Of a DNA stretch of 64,000 bases, positions 13,545 to 23,905 are shown piece after piece. The translations under genes were made by a program, and so were the position numbers. The first letter of the stretch is position 1. Each line of letters starts with the position of its first letter. Source of the stretch: Calamus simplicifolius (Eukaryota; Streptophyta; Magnoliopsida; Arecales; Arecaceae); assembly GCA_900491605.1 (NCBI GenBank), contig UESW01004075.1, forward strand, positions 1,447,511 through 1,511,510, read 5' to 3'. The notes beneath the pieces were generated by a model that made no database searches, was not told where the DNA came from, and saw only the letters and a program-made list of their open reading frames with translations.

Positions 13545-14110
13545 CACTCGATGCCTCGGATCAATAGAAAATGGGAACCCATCGACACGCGAAGACCAAG
13601 AAACCATACGTCGCATCGGGACCTAAACGTCAGAAGGAAGTCAAGATGCCAAGGTGTCCCAAAATGAATACTAGGAGTTATATTCCCCATAATAAATTAC
13701 CGGGGGTTACAGGATCAAAGTTTTCTTTTGAGTTTGAAATCAATAAATCAAGTAGTTCCATAAAATTATGCAAGGTTATGCATTAATTATGAATAAAATT
13801 AAATATTATATTGAAAATAAAATAAAACATAGGGATCAAAGTTATACTTCTACAAGAGATTATTTCTTTCTAAACTCTAGCTTGCAATTAAGCGTATATT
13901 ATATAAGATACGACTAAAGTTGTTATTTTTTATTAAAATAATTATGAGGATATGCTTAATTATTTATTCACTATTATGTCATGAAATTTTAGTCTAAAGT
14001 TATTTTGAGAAATATAACCATACAAAATTAAATAAGAATTTCACATACCATACATTGTTTAAAAGCAAGTACCATATCCAATGGGAACCACGGAACATAC
14101 CAGCATATTT
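13545..14110. repeat. Repeat flank resembling the sequence left of the PECT1 copy
   Basis: Bases 13550-13585 (GATGCCTCGG, then AGAAAATGGGAACCCA) match 12438-12475 (GATGCCTTGG, then GAAAATCGGGAACCCA) in the same orientation. GGAAGTCAAGATG at 13635-13650 also matches AGAAGTCAAATGG near 12500. An ACCGGGG-GTTACA motif occurs at 10709, 12535 and 13699. Related repeat sequence therefore sits on both sides of the pseudogene. The homology is short and seen by eye only. Confidence 0.45.
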
Positions 14111-14789
14111 ATATATAAAGTTACATTTTAACATTTTGATTAATAATATAAGTAACTTTATAGTTAAAATTAATCTTTTAAGGAAAAGTAAGATAGTGAT
14201 ATAATTTAAGTGGCTTGCAATGTTATTTTCTATTCTACCAATGAAGGATACTTGTATGGCCTAAATAAAAATTACTAAAACAAAGCCAAGGGCCAATCAT
14301 TTTGTATGGCTTGTATGACAATTAGCACCCATAACTCAACATAGGCCAAGCTTTCTCTTCAATCAAGGAATAAACAACCTCTCATTAAAGTTAAAACCTC
14401 AACTAGCTTGAGTTAACTTTTGCACTATTCATGCATCATAGCCTAAGTTAGAAGCCTTGCTCTTATCCCTAACTCCATTATTGACCATGGATGGCCTTCG
14501 CCCCATCCCCTAACACCTATGAGTTAGGCATTGAGGTATCATTTGTATCCTCTAGGCAATCGATAATTGTATCACAGGGAGCATTCATTCAATCATCCAT
14601 AGAACCAAATAACCACACCTTAAACCTGCTCCTCTAATAAACAAATGTCTAGCCCAAAAACTCTTTGCTAGCCATCCTATTTCTTCTCTTAAACTAAAGT
14701 AATATTCAATCAACCCCAACTTTAATGCACTGTCTCAAGGATGGGAGGCAGCTCCCCACTTCTGAAAGCAGGGCTTAAAATATCATCAC
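14111..14789. other. Non-coding stretch, nothing recognised
   Basis: Moderately AT-rich sequence with several CCTAACTC- and GGCCAAG-type words but no reading frame, terminal repeat or tandem structure that I can support. Confidence 0.5.
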
Positions 14790-15260
14790 CCCCACGCTGC
14801 CTTCCGGTCTGACCGAACCGGGTCCGTGCGGTGGGGTCGGGCGGGGCCGGCCCTGGCCCTTACACGTGTACGAGCGCGGCCACGCTTGTGGAATTCGAGG
14901 CCGTCCTTTGCGGGACACGTGGCAGGCGCAGCCTGTTCTCCGGCACGCGTGTGGGGACGCGAGGGACGTAGGGGTAGAAGGGTAAATTGGAGCTAAACGA
15001 CAAAAAGATATCCCCTCGAGGGGATGAAAGCTGAGAGGATAACGCTCGGAACGGTGGAAGACGATGACGGCGGAAGTCGAGGAATTTACGGAGGGACCAT
15101 CGTTCGCGGTGATGTAATTGTGGGAGTTTTGAGGGTAGTTTTGGAATCGGGTGGTGATAAAACTGGGAGTTGGGTGGGACCCGGCTAGGGGTGGGGGCCG
15201 TACGAATCTGCAGGAAAGTCCGTGAACTTACCGCGTCGGCTCCGTAAGACGCGTGGGGGG
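14790..15260. promoter_or_regulatory. GC-rich island with G-box/ABRE motifs, no ORF
   Basis: This segment is sharply GC-rich against an AT-rich background. It carries a palindromic G-box TACACGTGTA at 14861-14870 and an ABRE-like ACACGTGGC at 14915-14923. Such islands usually sit at plant gene promoters or 5' ends. However, no open frame of useful length or recognisable protein lies on either side within several kilobases. It may be the orphaned promoter or 5' end of a gene destroyed by insertions, or the start of an unspliced non-coding transcript. Direction cannot be told. Confidence 0.4.
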
Positions 15261-15409
15261 CTTAAGATATCTCAAAATGGCAAGCTTTTCACTCCTACTT
15301 ATTATTATTATTCTAAATAATAATAAAAAAAAAAATATTAAAAAAAAGGCAAATCCCTCTTTTCAATCTTGAATTTATACCTATAATGAATATTAAAAAT
15401 AAAATATAT

Positions 15410-15904
15410 ATTAGGAGTATAGTCGAGCTGAGCCGAGCCAAGTCGAGTCGATACAGTGCCAAGCTCGAGCTTTACTCGACTTTAAAATTTGAAGCTTGAA
15501 ACTCGACTCGAGTTCAACCGAGTTTCTTATTTAGAGCTCGAACTCGAGCTCAATGGAATACTCGATATACTTGAGCTCGACTCGACTCGATTCAAATTTT
15601 TATGTAAAATTTTAAAAATAATTTTTAAATTAAAATAAAATATTTTTAATTAAAAATTTAAAGAAGTTTTATATAGTTAGGATAATATTATAATATGTAT
15701 AATTATAAGGATAAAATTGAGTAAAATTAAATTAAGATCACAAGCTTTTCAAGTTGAGTATTTTAATACTCGAACTCGAATCGATAATATACTAAAGTAA
15801 TTCGAGCTCGAGCTCGATTCGATAAGCAGCGAGTCGATTTCAAACATTTTTCGAATCGATTTCGAGCTACTCGCAAGCTGTCTTGACTCAGTTACATTCC
15901 TAAT
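15410..15904. mobile_element. Non-autonomous TIR element with CTCGAG-rich ends
   Basis: The left end reads TTAGGAGTATAGTCGAGCTG. The right end, reverse-complemented, reads TTAGGAATGTAACTGAGTCA, giving imperfect terminal inverted repeats. Both subterminal regions are packed with GAGCTCGA/TCGAGCTC words, and the centre is AT-rich, so the whole can fold back on itself. There is no coding capacity over about 495 bp. Plant genomes carry many such GTCGAGC-ended miniature elements. The superfamily is not assignable from the ends alone, and the target duplication looks like TA/ATA. Confidence 0.7.
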
Positions 15905-17077
15905 ATGTGTATATATATGCCGATATACTATTCGAATAATTATATTTTTTCAAAATAAATTACATCCATCTCTCTTAAGATGTGGAATAATTATATTTGC
16001 ATCCTTCTTTAATTAAAATACCACAGCCTCCTCTTCTATTATGTTGTTAAAATGTGAATGAAAAGATGATATCATGTGGGGATAAGGTTAAATATAAATA
16101 TAAAATTATTCTTTTACATCCCCATCTCATAAGGTATGGTATAATTGCAGTGGAATTTTGAATTTTAATTGAACAAAACTATATTTTTATTGTATTATAT
16201 AAATTTGTTATAATTTTTAAATTAAGAGAGGATGTGAATGTAATTATGCAAGAAGATGAATGTACTTACTCATAAACTTAGATGGATATAAATATATTTT
16301 TAGTGAACATCTACTTTATTATAGAGAAGGTGCCTATGATATTTGAACTAAGAAAAGATGCCGATGTAATTATGCCATACCTCATGATGGCATAATATAA
16401 TTTACAAATAGGATACAAGGATGGGATGCAATATATCAGGTAGACATAGGGATGCTTACAGATTAATCATGAATTTAATTTTATATTAGTTGAAACTACA
16501 TTATTAAATTGAACCATTTGACTATTGTCATGTAATTTGTATGGATACTTCTATTGACATCTTTAAATTAATGTGCTGAATTTTGTTAACAAATTCAATT
16601 AGATGTATGAGTCACGTTGGGTTGCTCTCCTTGGGCTATGTCAAGGTAAGTGCTTAAAAAAGACAAATATCTTATGAGCCCATCACCTTGTATAATTGGA
16701 ACATAGTCTGTATATGAATGTCAGAAAAAAAAAAAAAATGTTAATGTTGCAATGTATGAATAGATCATGAAATAATTTATGGTCCCCATGTTTCACAAAG
16801 ATTGCTCCTCTAAATTATTTAATTAGTTATTTTTTTTAGTAACTAATAGATAGTACCTAATTATATATAATTAAATTTTAAACATTTATGAGTTAAAGAT
16901 GCCGTTAATTAATGTAGATTTGGATTATATGTTATTATCTCTCAATGCCATATCTCAATAAATTTTATAAATTCTATAAAAAAAAGTTTTCATAGATTTC
17001 AAACTCTTCAATGTTAAGTCACATCATCTTTATGTTTTTATTTTTTCTAAACAAATTGATTCCTTTCATAGCTCTAA
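15905..17077. other. AT-rich intergenic, old low-complexity repeats
   Basis: Several loosely similar sentences about 150 bp apart (around 15960, 16110, 16230 and 16340) share TAATTATATT, GATGTGAATGTAATTATGC and CTCATAAG-type words in both orientations. This suggests a decayed tandem or fold-back repeat. No gene is visible. Confidence 0.45.
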
Positions 17078-17460
17078 GGAGTCATCTTAGTTTAGTTGAC
17101 AAGAGAGTGACGTGATAACAATTTGATCACCTCTTTGTTTCTATTAGAATGAACAACTTTTTTCAATACTTCTGTAAACTATCTTATATTAATCATTAGA
17201 GAGTGATAACATAATGGTTTAATTGTCTTTTTGTAAGAAAAAGTTGATTTTCTTAAACACCTTTTAGGAACTCTATTACATTACCTATCAAAAAGTGATG
17301 TCATAGTGGATTCAATCGCATCTTCGTTAAAAAGAATTAGTTCATTGAAGCAGCTCTTGAGAACTATTCTATATTAACTCATCAAGAAGAAACATCATAA
17401 TTGTTTAATTAATTTTTTTTAAAAAATAAATTTTTCAAGCACATGTAAGAATCATCTTAC

Positions 17461-17465
<5 letters not shown>
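17078..17465. repeat. Degenerate ~92-bp tandem repeat, five units
   Basis: Units begin near 17078, 17174, 17267, 17359 and 17445. Each opens with a G-A-A-C/T-C-A/T-TCTTACATTA-like phrase, then AAGAGAGTGATGTCATAGTGG-like, TTCAATC/TGATCACCTCTTTGTT-like and GAACAACTTTTTTCA-like blocks. Spacing is 96, 93, 92 and 86 bases. Similarity between units is moderate, so the array is old. The last unit is cut off by a TA microsatellite. Confidence 0.65.

Positions 17466-17492
<27 letters not shown>
17464..17492. repeat. (TA)n microsatellite
   Basis: Uninterrupted TA dinucleotides that terminate the degenerate ~92-bp tandem array. Confidence 0.9.
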
Positions 17493-17497
<5 letters not shown>

Positions 17498-17524
17498 TAA
17501 CCAATCTCTTAATTCATGTTACCG

Positions 17525-17967
17525 AACTATCGATTTGGTATTTGGACACCTCGATTCGTCGGTACCGCTTGCGAGCTTTATGCTGCTTGGACTGGAGTTT
17601 CTTGTGCTATTCGCAGTCTCGATGCCCGTCGTATTATCCTTGATGGTGATGCCCTCACGGTGATTCGGTGGCTTCGCCAGGATCATTGCGCGCAGTCGCC
17701 TACCAACCCTTTGATCTCTGATATTCGTTCTCTCCTACAGAGGGTTCATAGCATACAGATCAGCCATATCTTCAGGGAAGCTAACTCAGCGGCTGACTAG
17801 ATCACCGCTAGAGTGGCTGATCATTCTGAATTTTGATGCTGAAAGCCTGTGATTGGTGTCCTCTGGTCTGAACTTACTTTTATATTCTGATAATGTGGGA
17901 TTGAGTCATCCTAGAGTGGTGTGATTTCCGTTTACCAAAAAAAAAAAAAAAAACTATCAATTTGGTA
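17525..17967 (+). mobile_element. L1-type LINE, 5'-truncated 3' end with poly-A and TSD
   Basis: The insert (17541-17951) is bounded by AACTATCGATTTGGTA on the left and AACTATCAATTTGGTA on the right, a 16-bp target-site duplication with one mismatch. It ends in a run of about 17 A residues (17937-17951, merging with the duplication). Its open part encodes an RNase H-like tail. Target duplication, poly-A tail and 5' truncation together are diagnostic of target-primed reverse transcription by an L1-clade element. Only the last ~410 bp of a multi-kilobase element was inserted. Confidence 0.88.
17541..17800 (+). pseudogene. LINE RNase H-like (RVT_3) C-terminal fragment
   Basis: Translation gives ACELYAAWTGVSCAIRSL, DARRIILDGDALTVIRWL and SHIFREANSAAD, the pattern of the plant RNase H-like domain carried at the C-terminus of L1 elements. 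The DGD and REANSAAD stretches correspond to conserved acidic and late helix positions. After AAD the usual W codon is TAG; the frame then continues with ITARVADHSEF, so the fragment is dead. It has no own start, because the 5' part was never inserted. Confidence 0.8.
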
Positions 17968-18310
17968 ACAAGCAAGCATGCATATAGGGTGAAATGAACA
18001 AGAAAAGGAGCATCCCTAACCTTATAATCTAAAGAGAATTTTTGTTGGGCTTGGTTTTTTTTAATCAAGTGTCATTAATAAAAGTTAATAAAAGGATTCA
18101 TTTAGATAAAATAAAAATTTATAAAAAACTTTTATAAAGCATAGAAAAGTGTCAGTATATACAAACAAATTTAAAAAGTAATTAAAAAAAAAGATCTCTA
18201 CGTTTTTAAAAAAAAAAAAAAAATCGGGCTCTTTAGCCCTCCTCAGCCGGTGCCAGGGGCCCACCGTCACGCTCCCCGTCAAGACTAAAGGAAAGAAAAC
18301 AGAGCCCGTA
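17968..18310. other. Intergenic, poly-A/T rich then GC-rich before the FLZ gene
   Basis: The sequence changes near 18230 from AT-rich with two A-runs to GC-rich, consistent with entry into the promoter of the FLZ gene. The short open frames here are not gene-like. Confidence 0.5.
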
Positions 18311-18319
18311 CTGGCCGGG

Positions 18320-18327
18320 ATATAAAT
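18320..18327 (+). promoter_or_regulatory. Candidate TATA box of the FLZ gene
   Basis: ATATAAAT lies in a GC-rich context followed by a C-rich, CT-rich leader (18345-18430), which is the expected layout of a plant core promoter. It is about 1.7 kb upstream of the start codon, which fits a 5'UTR intron. A CT-rich tract at 18840-18870 could mark an alternative start. Confidence 0.35.
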
Positions 18328-19969
18328 CGTAACGTGTCGTCACCTCGTCTTCACTCCCCCCCGACACCATACTCTCACCTCCCCGTTCTCGCACCGCTTG
18401 CCCTCCAACCCAGCCGTTAGCGTACGAATCAACCCGGGCGGCTTCGCTTATGTGAAGGTAATCACACCGCAGAGTGACGAAATCTTCGCTACAAAACCGG
18501 GGAAAAACCGACCGAGATGGAGAGCCAACGGAAAGAAGCTTTAGCTAAGGAAACGAAGCTTATGACAAATTTGAAGACAAATATTCTACAAAACAATCCG
18601 TTCATTTTAAAGGATAAGGGATGGATAGCTTGTTGGTGGTCCCCACGTGTCAATGTGAACGTGGATTGGCCAATGGAGAAACGTGTGAGATTTTTTTTTT
18701 TGAAAGGGTTGTTACTACACAATGGATCTTTCGAGAAATGGGCCAACGGAAAGCAGGGGTCGAGCCGTCTTTTCTGTGGGAAAAAATCCTTCTACTTTTG
18801 CTCGTATCGGAGAGAATGGCGGTTTTGGAGGAAACTCCCATCTCCTTCTCTCTCTCTTTTTCTCTCTCTACAGCACTCCGACTTGGTCTTTAAATTGGCT
18901 GTGCTTTGAGGGTGAGACAACCCCTCAGGCCCTGCGAGACCCGTAGGAGATTCGAGCAGGGCTGGGCTGCTCTCTCTGCTGATCGTGGAGTGAGAAAGAG
19001 ATTAGGAGAAGAGTGGGAAGGAAAGGGAAAGGAGCGATCTTGATGGGTTTTTAAGTAGTTTGGTAGGGGTGGAGAGGTGGAAAGAGGTGGAAAGGTGCGA
19101 TTTTTATGGGTCTTTCGTGGTAGAGTTTGGATTTTTGTGCTGGTATCCTGGGTTTTTGTTGGATTTTTTTTTTTTGTTCCCCTCGATTTTGTTTGGTCTG
19201 CTAGTGGGTTGTGAGGGGTCGGTCAGTCGGTGTTATGGTCTAGAAGGTTTCCTTTGTTTGTGTTTATGGTTGCCTGTGAAAGATGATCTTTTGTATTGGT
19301 GTCAGCTAACTTTTTCCGAGAAATTCTTCTTTCTTGCTCTTAAATTTAGGCGAGTTTTGTGTTCTTTGGTTTTGTTTTGTTTTGCAGGTGCAGTTCAAAG
19401 AAACAAGTGCCCTGGTTATTTTATTTTTGATTTCTGGTTTTGTTTGAGGAGTTTAGAGAAATTGGATATTCTTTTTGAAGTTTAGAATTGCTTTGCTGAG
19501 GTAGAAAAGAGGGAGAATTAAAGGCGATTTTGTTGGTTTTGTAATTATAGTTACCCTTTTGCTTCTGTTCTTCTGGTATGGGAGCTTAAGAATCCGGTTT
19601 CCTCGGTTCTAAAGCCCTGTAGCGTATGGCCTGAGGAGGTCTTAACAAAGAAACCCATAAAGGGGGAAAAGAGAAGAAATAATAAAAAGGTGGCCTTTGA
19701 GTCTTTGCTGTTATTGTGGATATGGTTGCATACCTTTGATGATCACTGAGGAGGATTTTCCAAACCAGCCTAGGTGAGCTCATGGTTTTCACAGTGCTAG
19801 ACAGCATGGTTAGCTTTTATTGTTTTAATGCCAGTTGAGTTGCTGTGATTTGATTCTCATCCACCTTTGGAGTTAGAGAAAAATTATAGAAGAAAATGAA
19901 AAGAACCAGAAGACCCTACTCTTTATCTCTCTATATGAAGTATTTAATTTTTTCTCTTGCCATTTGCAG

Positions 19970-20058
19970 TTCTCTTTCTGTGCCTCTGAGATCCCAGCTT
20001 CCAATACATTACACAGAGGAGGAGGTAGCCTAGAGCAGTTTGCAACAACCAAGACCTC
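19970..20058 (+). other. Probable 5'UTR exon end of the FLZ gene
   Basis: A polypyrimidine stretch ending CTTGCCATTTGCAG at 19956-19969 looks like a 3' splice site placed 89 bases before the FLZ start codon. Sequence upstream (19050-19950) is T- and G-rich like an intron. The matching donor is ambiguous, so the first exon is not delimited; the likely first exon lies in 18345-19060. Confidence 0.45.
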
Positions 20059-22289
20059 ATGTCTGACAACACTTGCCTTCCATCTCCCTCTGCTACTAAT
20101 AAAAGGCCTACAACTTCCTCTCTCTTTCTCTCTCCAAGGCTCTTTTCAGTCTTTTCTCCAAAGGGTCCCTTAGACTGTGAGGCTGCTATGAGTCCAACCT
20201 CCATACTGGAAACCAAACCCTTCTCTGCCATTGGGAACCCTTTTCTCACTGACAGGAACCAAAGAAGGCCCATCAAAGATGCTATTGCTCCAACCACTGC
20301 TAATCAGAGCAGACATCACCCTTGGGACAATGGGGACTCAAAAGCCATTGGACTTGGCCTTGTTGATGCTCTCAACACTGAAAAAATTGATAAGCAAGCC
20401 TCCAAGCCAGAGAGTAGGATGGTGCTGTTTGGCTCGCAGCTTAAAATTCAGATTCCTCCGATCCAATCCAGCTCCATTTCTCCGTCTGGTTCGGTTGAAT
20501 CTCCCCGCTCACCAATAGAATTTGGCATCAAGACTAAGAATTCTCAGTTGGCTTTATACTCTCCTGCCCGGAGATCTCCTATGGGGTCAACGAACATGGA
20601 GGCCGACATGCTAACTTCTTCTCCTTGCCTTTTTACGGGATGCTTGTCTCCGAGTGAGATGGAGCTCTCAGAGGACTATACTTGTGTAATCTCTCATGGT
20701 CCGAATCCAAGGACCACTCACATATTTGACAATTGCATTGTGGAGAGCTGTGGTGATGGATTTGTTGCATTGAAGAAGGAGAACAGGTCCTTAGCTGATC
20801 ATTCGGGCTATAATTCACATGATTTCTTGAGCTTCTGCCATGCTTGCAGGAAGAATCTGGGGCAGGGGAAAGACATTTTCATGTATAGGTTAGTTTGATA
20901 ATTTAAACATAATATAGTCTTAGTTTTAAAGCTGCTGAGAATGCTTAGTTGCATTTTAATCTAGTTTTAGTCCTTGTAGCTTGGTACTCTATTTTGGCAT
21001 GGAGTTCCAATTATAAGCTAGAGTAATGAGGAGTTGTAAGATCGTGGTGTCCTGGATTTGATTTATCCCTTGTCATGAAAAATCAGCTTTTGCTTTAGTA
21101 GAGTTCTGTATTTATAGCTCATTTTACAAAGGTCTTATGTGCTGTTAGTATGTCCATATCACTAACTTAGAATATATATATATATATATTCTTGTTTTGT
21201 GGATCCAAGAATAAAGAACTTAGTGTGTGTGTGTATATATATATATTCTAAGTTCTTTAATCTTTGAACCAAGAAGCAAGATATATATATATATATTGCT
21301 ATGTGGAGGTCGTGTTTAGAATTCTCACTAACTTATAAACCTGTTATTGCTCTTGAGGTTCCCATTCCATTCGCTCCAAAAAATTTTGGACGGGCATTGC
21401 AGCTAACCCTTGGTCACAGCTTTTTTCCTTCTCCGTAGTTGAGAACATAATAAGCTTGTGCCTCGGGTTGGAATTATGTTGAAAGTGACCTAAATTTTAT
21501 TCTAATGTTCTTCAGTCTGATATTTAATCTATGGATATTGCTATTTGCATGACTGACTTGGTATCATTTCTATGTTGCATTCCTCCTTTATTGTGTTCAC
21601 AACATAATTTTGTTTCTGAATTGCTACCTTGCCATTAGGTTTTGTGTTCACTTACATCTTAATTCTACTTCTTTGGTAGGTTGAGATACAACAATCGTTT
21701 GCCTCTTTAGTTGGTGTCTCTCTTTGTTGGCTAGTATTTCCTTCTCCTAATTTGGGAGGAGTTATGTGATAAAACTTTAAAAGATAGAATTAAAAATAAA
21801 TATATAAGAGAAATGATAGGAGTAGCCCCAATTGAAGATAAAATGAGAGAAAATCGATTACGGTGGTTTGAACATATACAACATAGACCTTTAGATGCTC
21901 CAGTTAGAAAGAGTGATCTTTTACCAATTCATGATATTCATGATAAGGATAGAGGTAGAGGTAGACTTAAACTAACATGAGCAGAAATAATTAAAAAAGA
22001 TATAACTATTTGTAATTTAAATGTCGACTTGGTCCTGAATAGAGCATAGTGGAGGAAGCTGATTCATGTAGCCGACCTCATGTAGTTGGAAAAAGGCTTA
22101 GATGAGTTGAGTTGAGTTGAATTGTAATTTGGGAGGAGTTCATTGCACATAGCATGAGAACTCAGGTGTGTTCATTTTTCTTCTTTCAGAGGTGAAAAAG
22201 CATTCTGCAGCCGTGAGTGCCGTTACCAGGAGATGCTGTTTGATGAAGAGATGGAAAAATGCTCTCAGGACCTCTCAGATTCTCTCTAG
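20059..22289 (+). CDS. FCS-like zinc finger (FLZ/DUF581) protein, two coding exons
   Basis: Coding exons are 20059-20888 and 22190-22289. The donor ATAG|GTTAGT and acceptor TTTCAG|AGGT rejoin the arginine codon, giving 309 residues. The FLZ domain spans about residues 254-303 and has the Cx2C and FCSxxC pattern: FCHACRKNLGQGKDIFMYR continues across the junction into GEKAFCSRECRYQEMLFDEE. The long N-terminal part is serine/proline-rich with RPTTSSLFLSPRLF and SRMVLFGSQLKIQIP, and CVISHGPNPRTTHIFDNCI precedes the finger; all are familiar in larger plant FLZ proteins. Family members are known as plant adaptor proteins that bind SnRK1 kinase subunits and respond to sugar and stress. The start is the first ATG of the frame, before conserved sequence. 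A TTTGCAG acceptor at 19969 suggests a 5'UTR intron, and AAG|GTAACT at 22293 a possible 3'UTR intron. The coding intron holds an RTE fragment. The gene looks intact. Confidence 0.93.
21160..21300. repeat. Fold-back with TA tracts in the FLZ intron
   Basis: AAAGAACTTAG (21213-21223) and CTAAGTTCTTT (21248-21258) form a perfect 11-bp inverted pair around a (TG)n(TA)n loop. Weaker pairing extends into the flanks, and further (TA)n tracts lie on both sides (21175-21189 and 21282-21296). Confidence 0.7.
21748..22140 (+). mobile_element. RTE-type LINE 3' fragment with perfect 16-bp TSD
   Basis: TAATTTGGGAGGAGTT occurs at 21748-21763 and again at 22125-22140, flanking a 361-bp insert. The insert encodes the C-terminal tail of an RTE-clade LINE: KNKYIREMIGVAPIEDKMRE, LRWFEHIQHRPLDAPVRK, then AEIIKKDITICNLNVDLVLN and KLIHVADLM, with in-frame stops. 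It ends in a short tandem tail GATGAGTTGAGTTGAGTTGA, typical of RTE elements, which lack poly-A. The element is 5'-truncated and in the same orientation as the host gene, about 60 bp before the acceptor of the coding intron. Confidence 0.9.
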
Positions 22290-23694
22290 AAGGTAACTTT
22301 TTTTGGGTATGCTGTCTTCCTCTTAAGGGCTGAAAGGAATCCTTGAGGAGCCTCAGACAAGTGTTTTGTTGTTTCTTATTGTAAATTTGTTTGACTTATT
22401 ATGGGGTTTTAAAGAGTATGGAGAATTATCTTGTTATATACTTTTCTTGGCAGTTCTTTTTCTTTTCTTTATCAGTTTCTTTTTTTGTTACCAATGGAAG
22501 AGGCTGATGGTGAGTCATTGTAGAGACGATTTACTGGTTGCTGCTGGGTTTTTCCAGAGTTTTGGTTGAGTATGCATGAATTCCAGATTTATGTTTTCCA
22601 TTGTTGATGCTATGTTACAGTGGGAAATCTTTGTCAAGATAATATGATCCCCTTTTCCATGTAATGGTGCTAGAACCCACTGCCATCACCTTACCTTGTC
22701 ATCTGTTCCTGTTGGCCAATCATGTTGGTCAGAAGTTGGTAGTATAATTTAGCAATAGTATAAAAATTATGTCCTATACCAATCATCATCTTAAGTATGT
22801 CTTATTATACATGTGAAAATAGCATGCATCATTGCATTAAATGTTGAATAATCAATTATATTATAACCAATGGTTTTTTTCTATTAGATTGTCTTATCAT
22901 AACAAAAAAATTATGTGAATATCTTCGTACACATCTTCTCCTTGTGGTGTGGAGTTTGGTTTTCATTCAATTAAACTATCATCAGATAGTTTATTGAAGC
23001 ATTAAAATAGTCATCTTTTGTATCATATGGATTGAGCTCAATTTATGTATGAGGTATATGTTTAGTAACAGAATAGATGGCATAATATTTGGATGTTTAA
23101 GTATGTAAGACATCTTGTCTAGGGACTCACGATAGGACTAATATGTGCAAATGTTTCAAAACAGAGAGTACGGGTGATTTTTTTTATCTTTTTTTTTAAG
23201 TTTAAAATTGAGTTTAATAGACTTGTAATAGAGAATAAATCCTTCTTGAGATGAATGGCTCTAAGTTTGATTTAATAAGGTGCAGAACTTATATAAAATA
23301 TGCTGCAATTGAGTACTTAAATTCTAATGAATAAGCTTAGCAGAATTCATATTATATGTAAAATAAATTTAATGCTAAAGGTGGTCTCTGCTCTATATCA
23401 AATGGTTTGCTTAGGTAATAGATCGAGCACCTGTTTTATAAATTATTCTAGTACAGGACATGTTGTGGCATATCTATCTAAATTATATAATGAACGAGTT
23501 AATCACCAAATATGCAAGTACAAGAGGCATGTTGTCTTCACGCTTGGCATTAGTTGGTTAACTAGGTATCTTATGACCAAGACATCAAGCATTATTTTTC
23601 TTTGTATTTATTTATTTATTTATTGTGGGAATGCTGGTACTAGACCTATCAGGGAAAGAGGGGTAAAACTACATATATGAAGGAAAGTTGTTGC

Positions 23695-23905
23695 GATGAA
23701 TGCTTAAACTTTGCATAAATGTGATGCAGAGTTTGCAATAACCCCTAATATTGATTGCATTTTAACATTAGGTCAGTACCAATAGCCTGGCCAATCACTG
23801 AACTGAAGTAGCGTTTACCATGAACCAAGAAACTTAACATTAAAAATATTTTAGTTTATTCAACTACATGATATGCTTTTTTTTATTTTTGTTACAAAAA
23901 GGGGC
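23695..23905. repeat. Dispersed repeat, copy A
   Basis: Shares with 26305-26500, in the same order, GGTCAGTA, CTGAACTGAAGTAG (copy B CCGAACTGGAGTAG), TTTACCATGA, a short gap, a T-run and GTTACAAA. Divergence is considerable, so the copies are old. I cannot assign a family. Confidence 0.6.

Noticed and set aside
18517..18909. 130-codon plus-strand frame upstream of FLZ
   Set aside because: No family resemblance, contains homopolymer-coded residues, and overlaps the likely FLZ promoter/5'UTR.
19060..19485. 141-codon frame rich in F, L and W
   Set aside because: T-rich sequence typical of a plant intron; probably the 5'UTR intron of FLZ.
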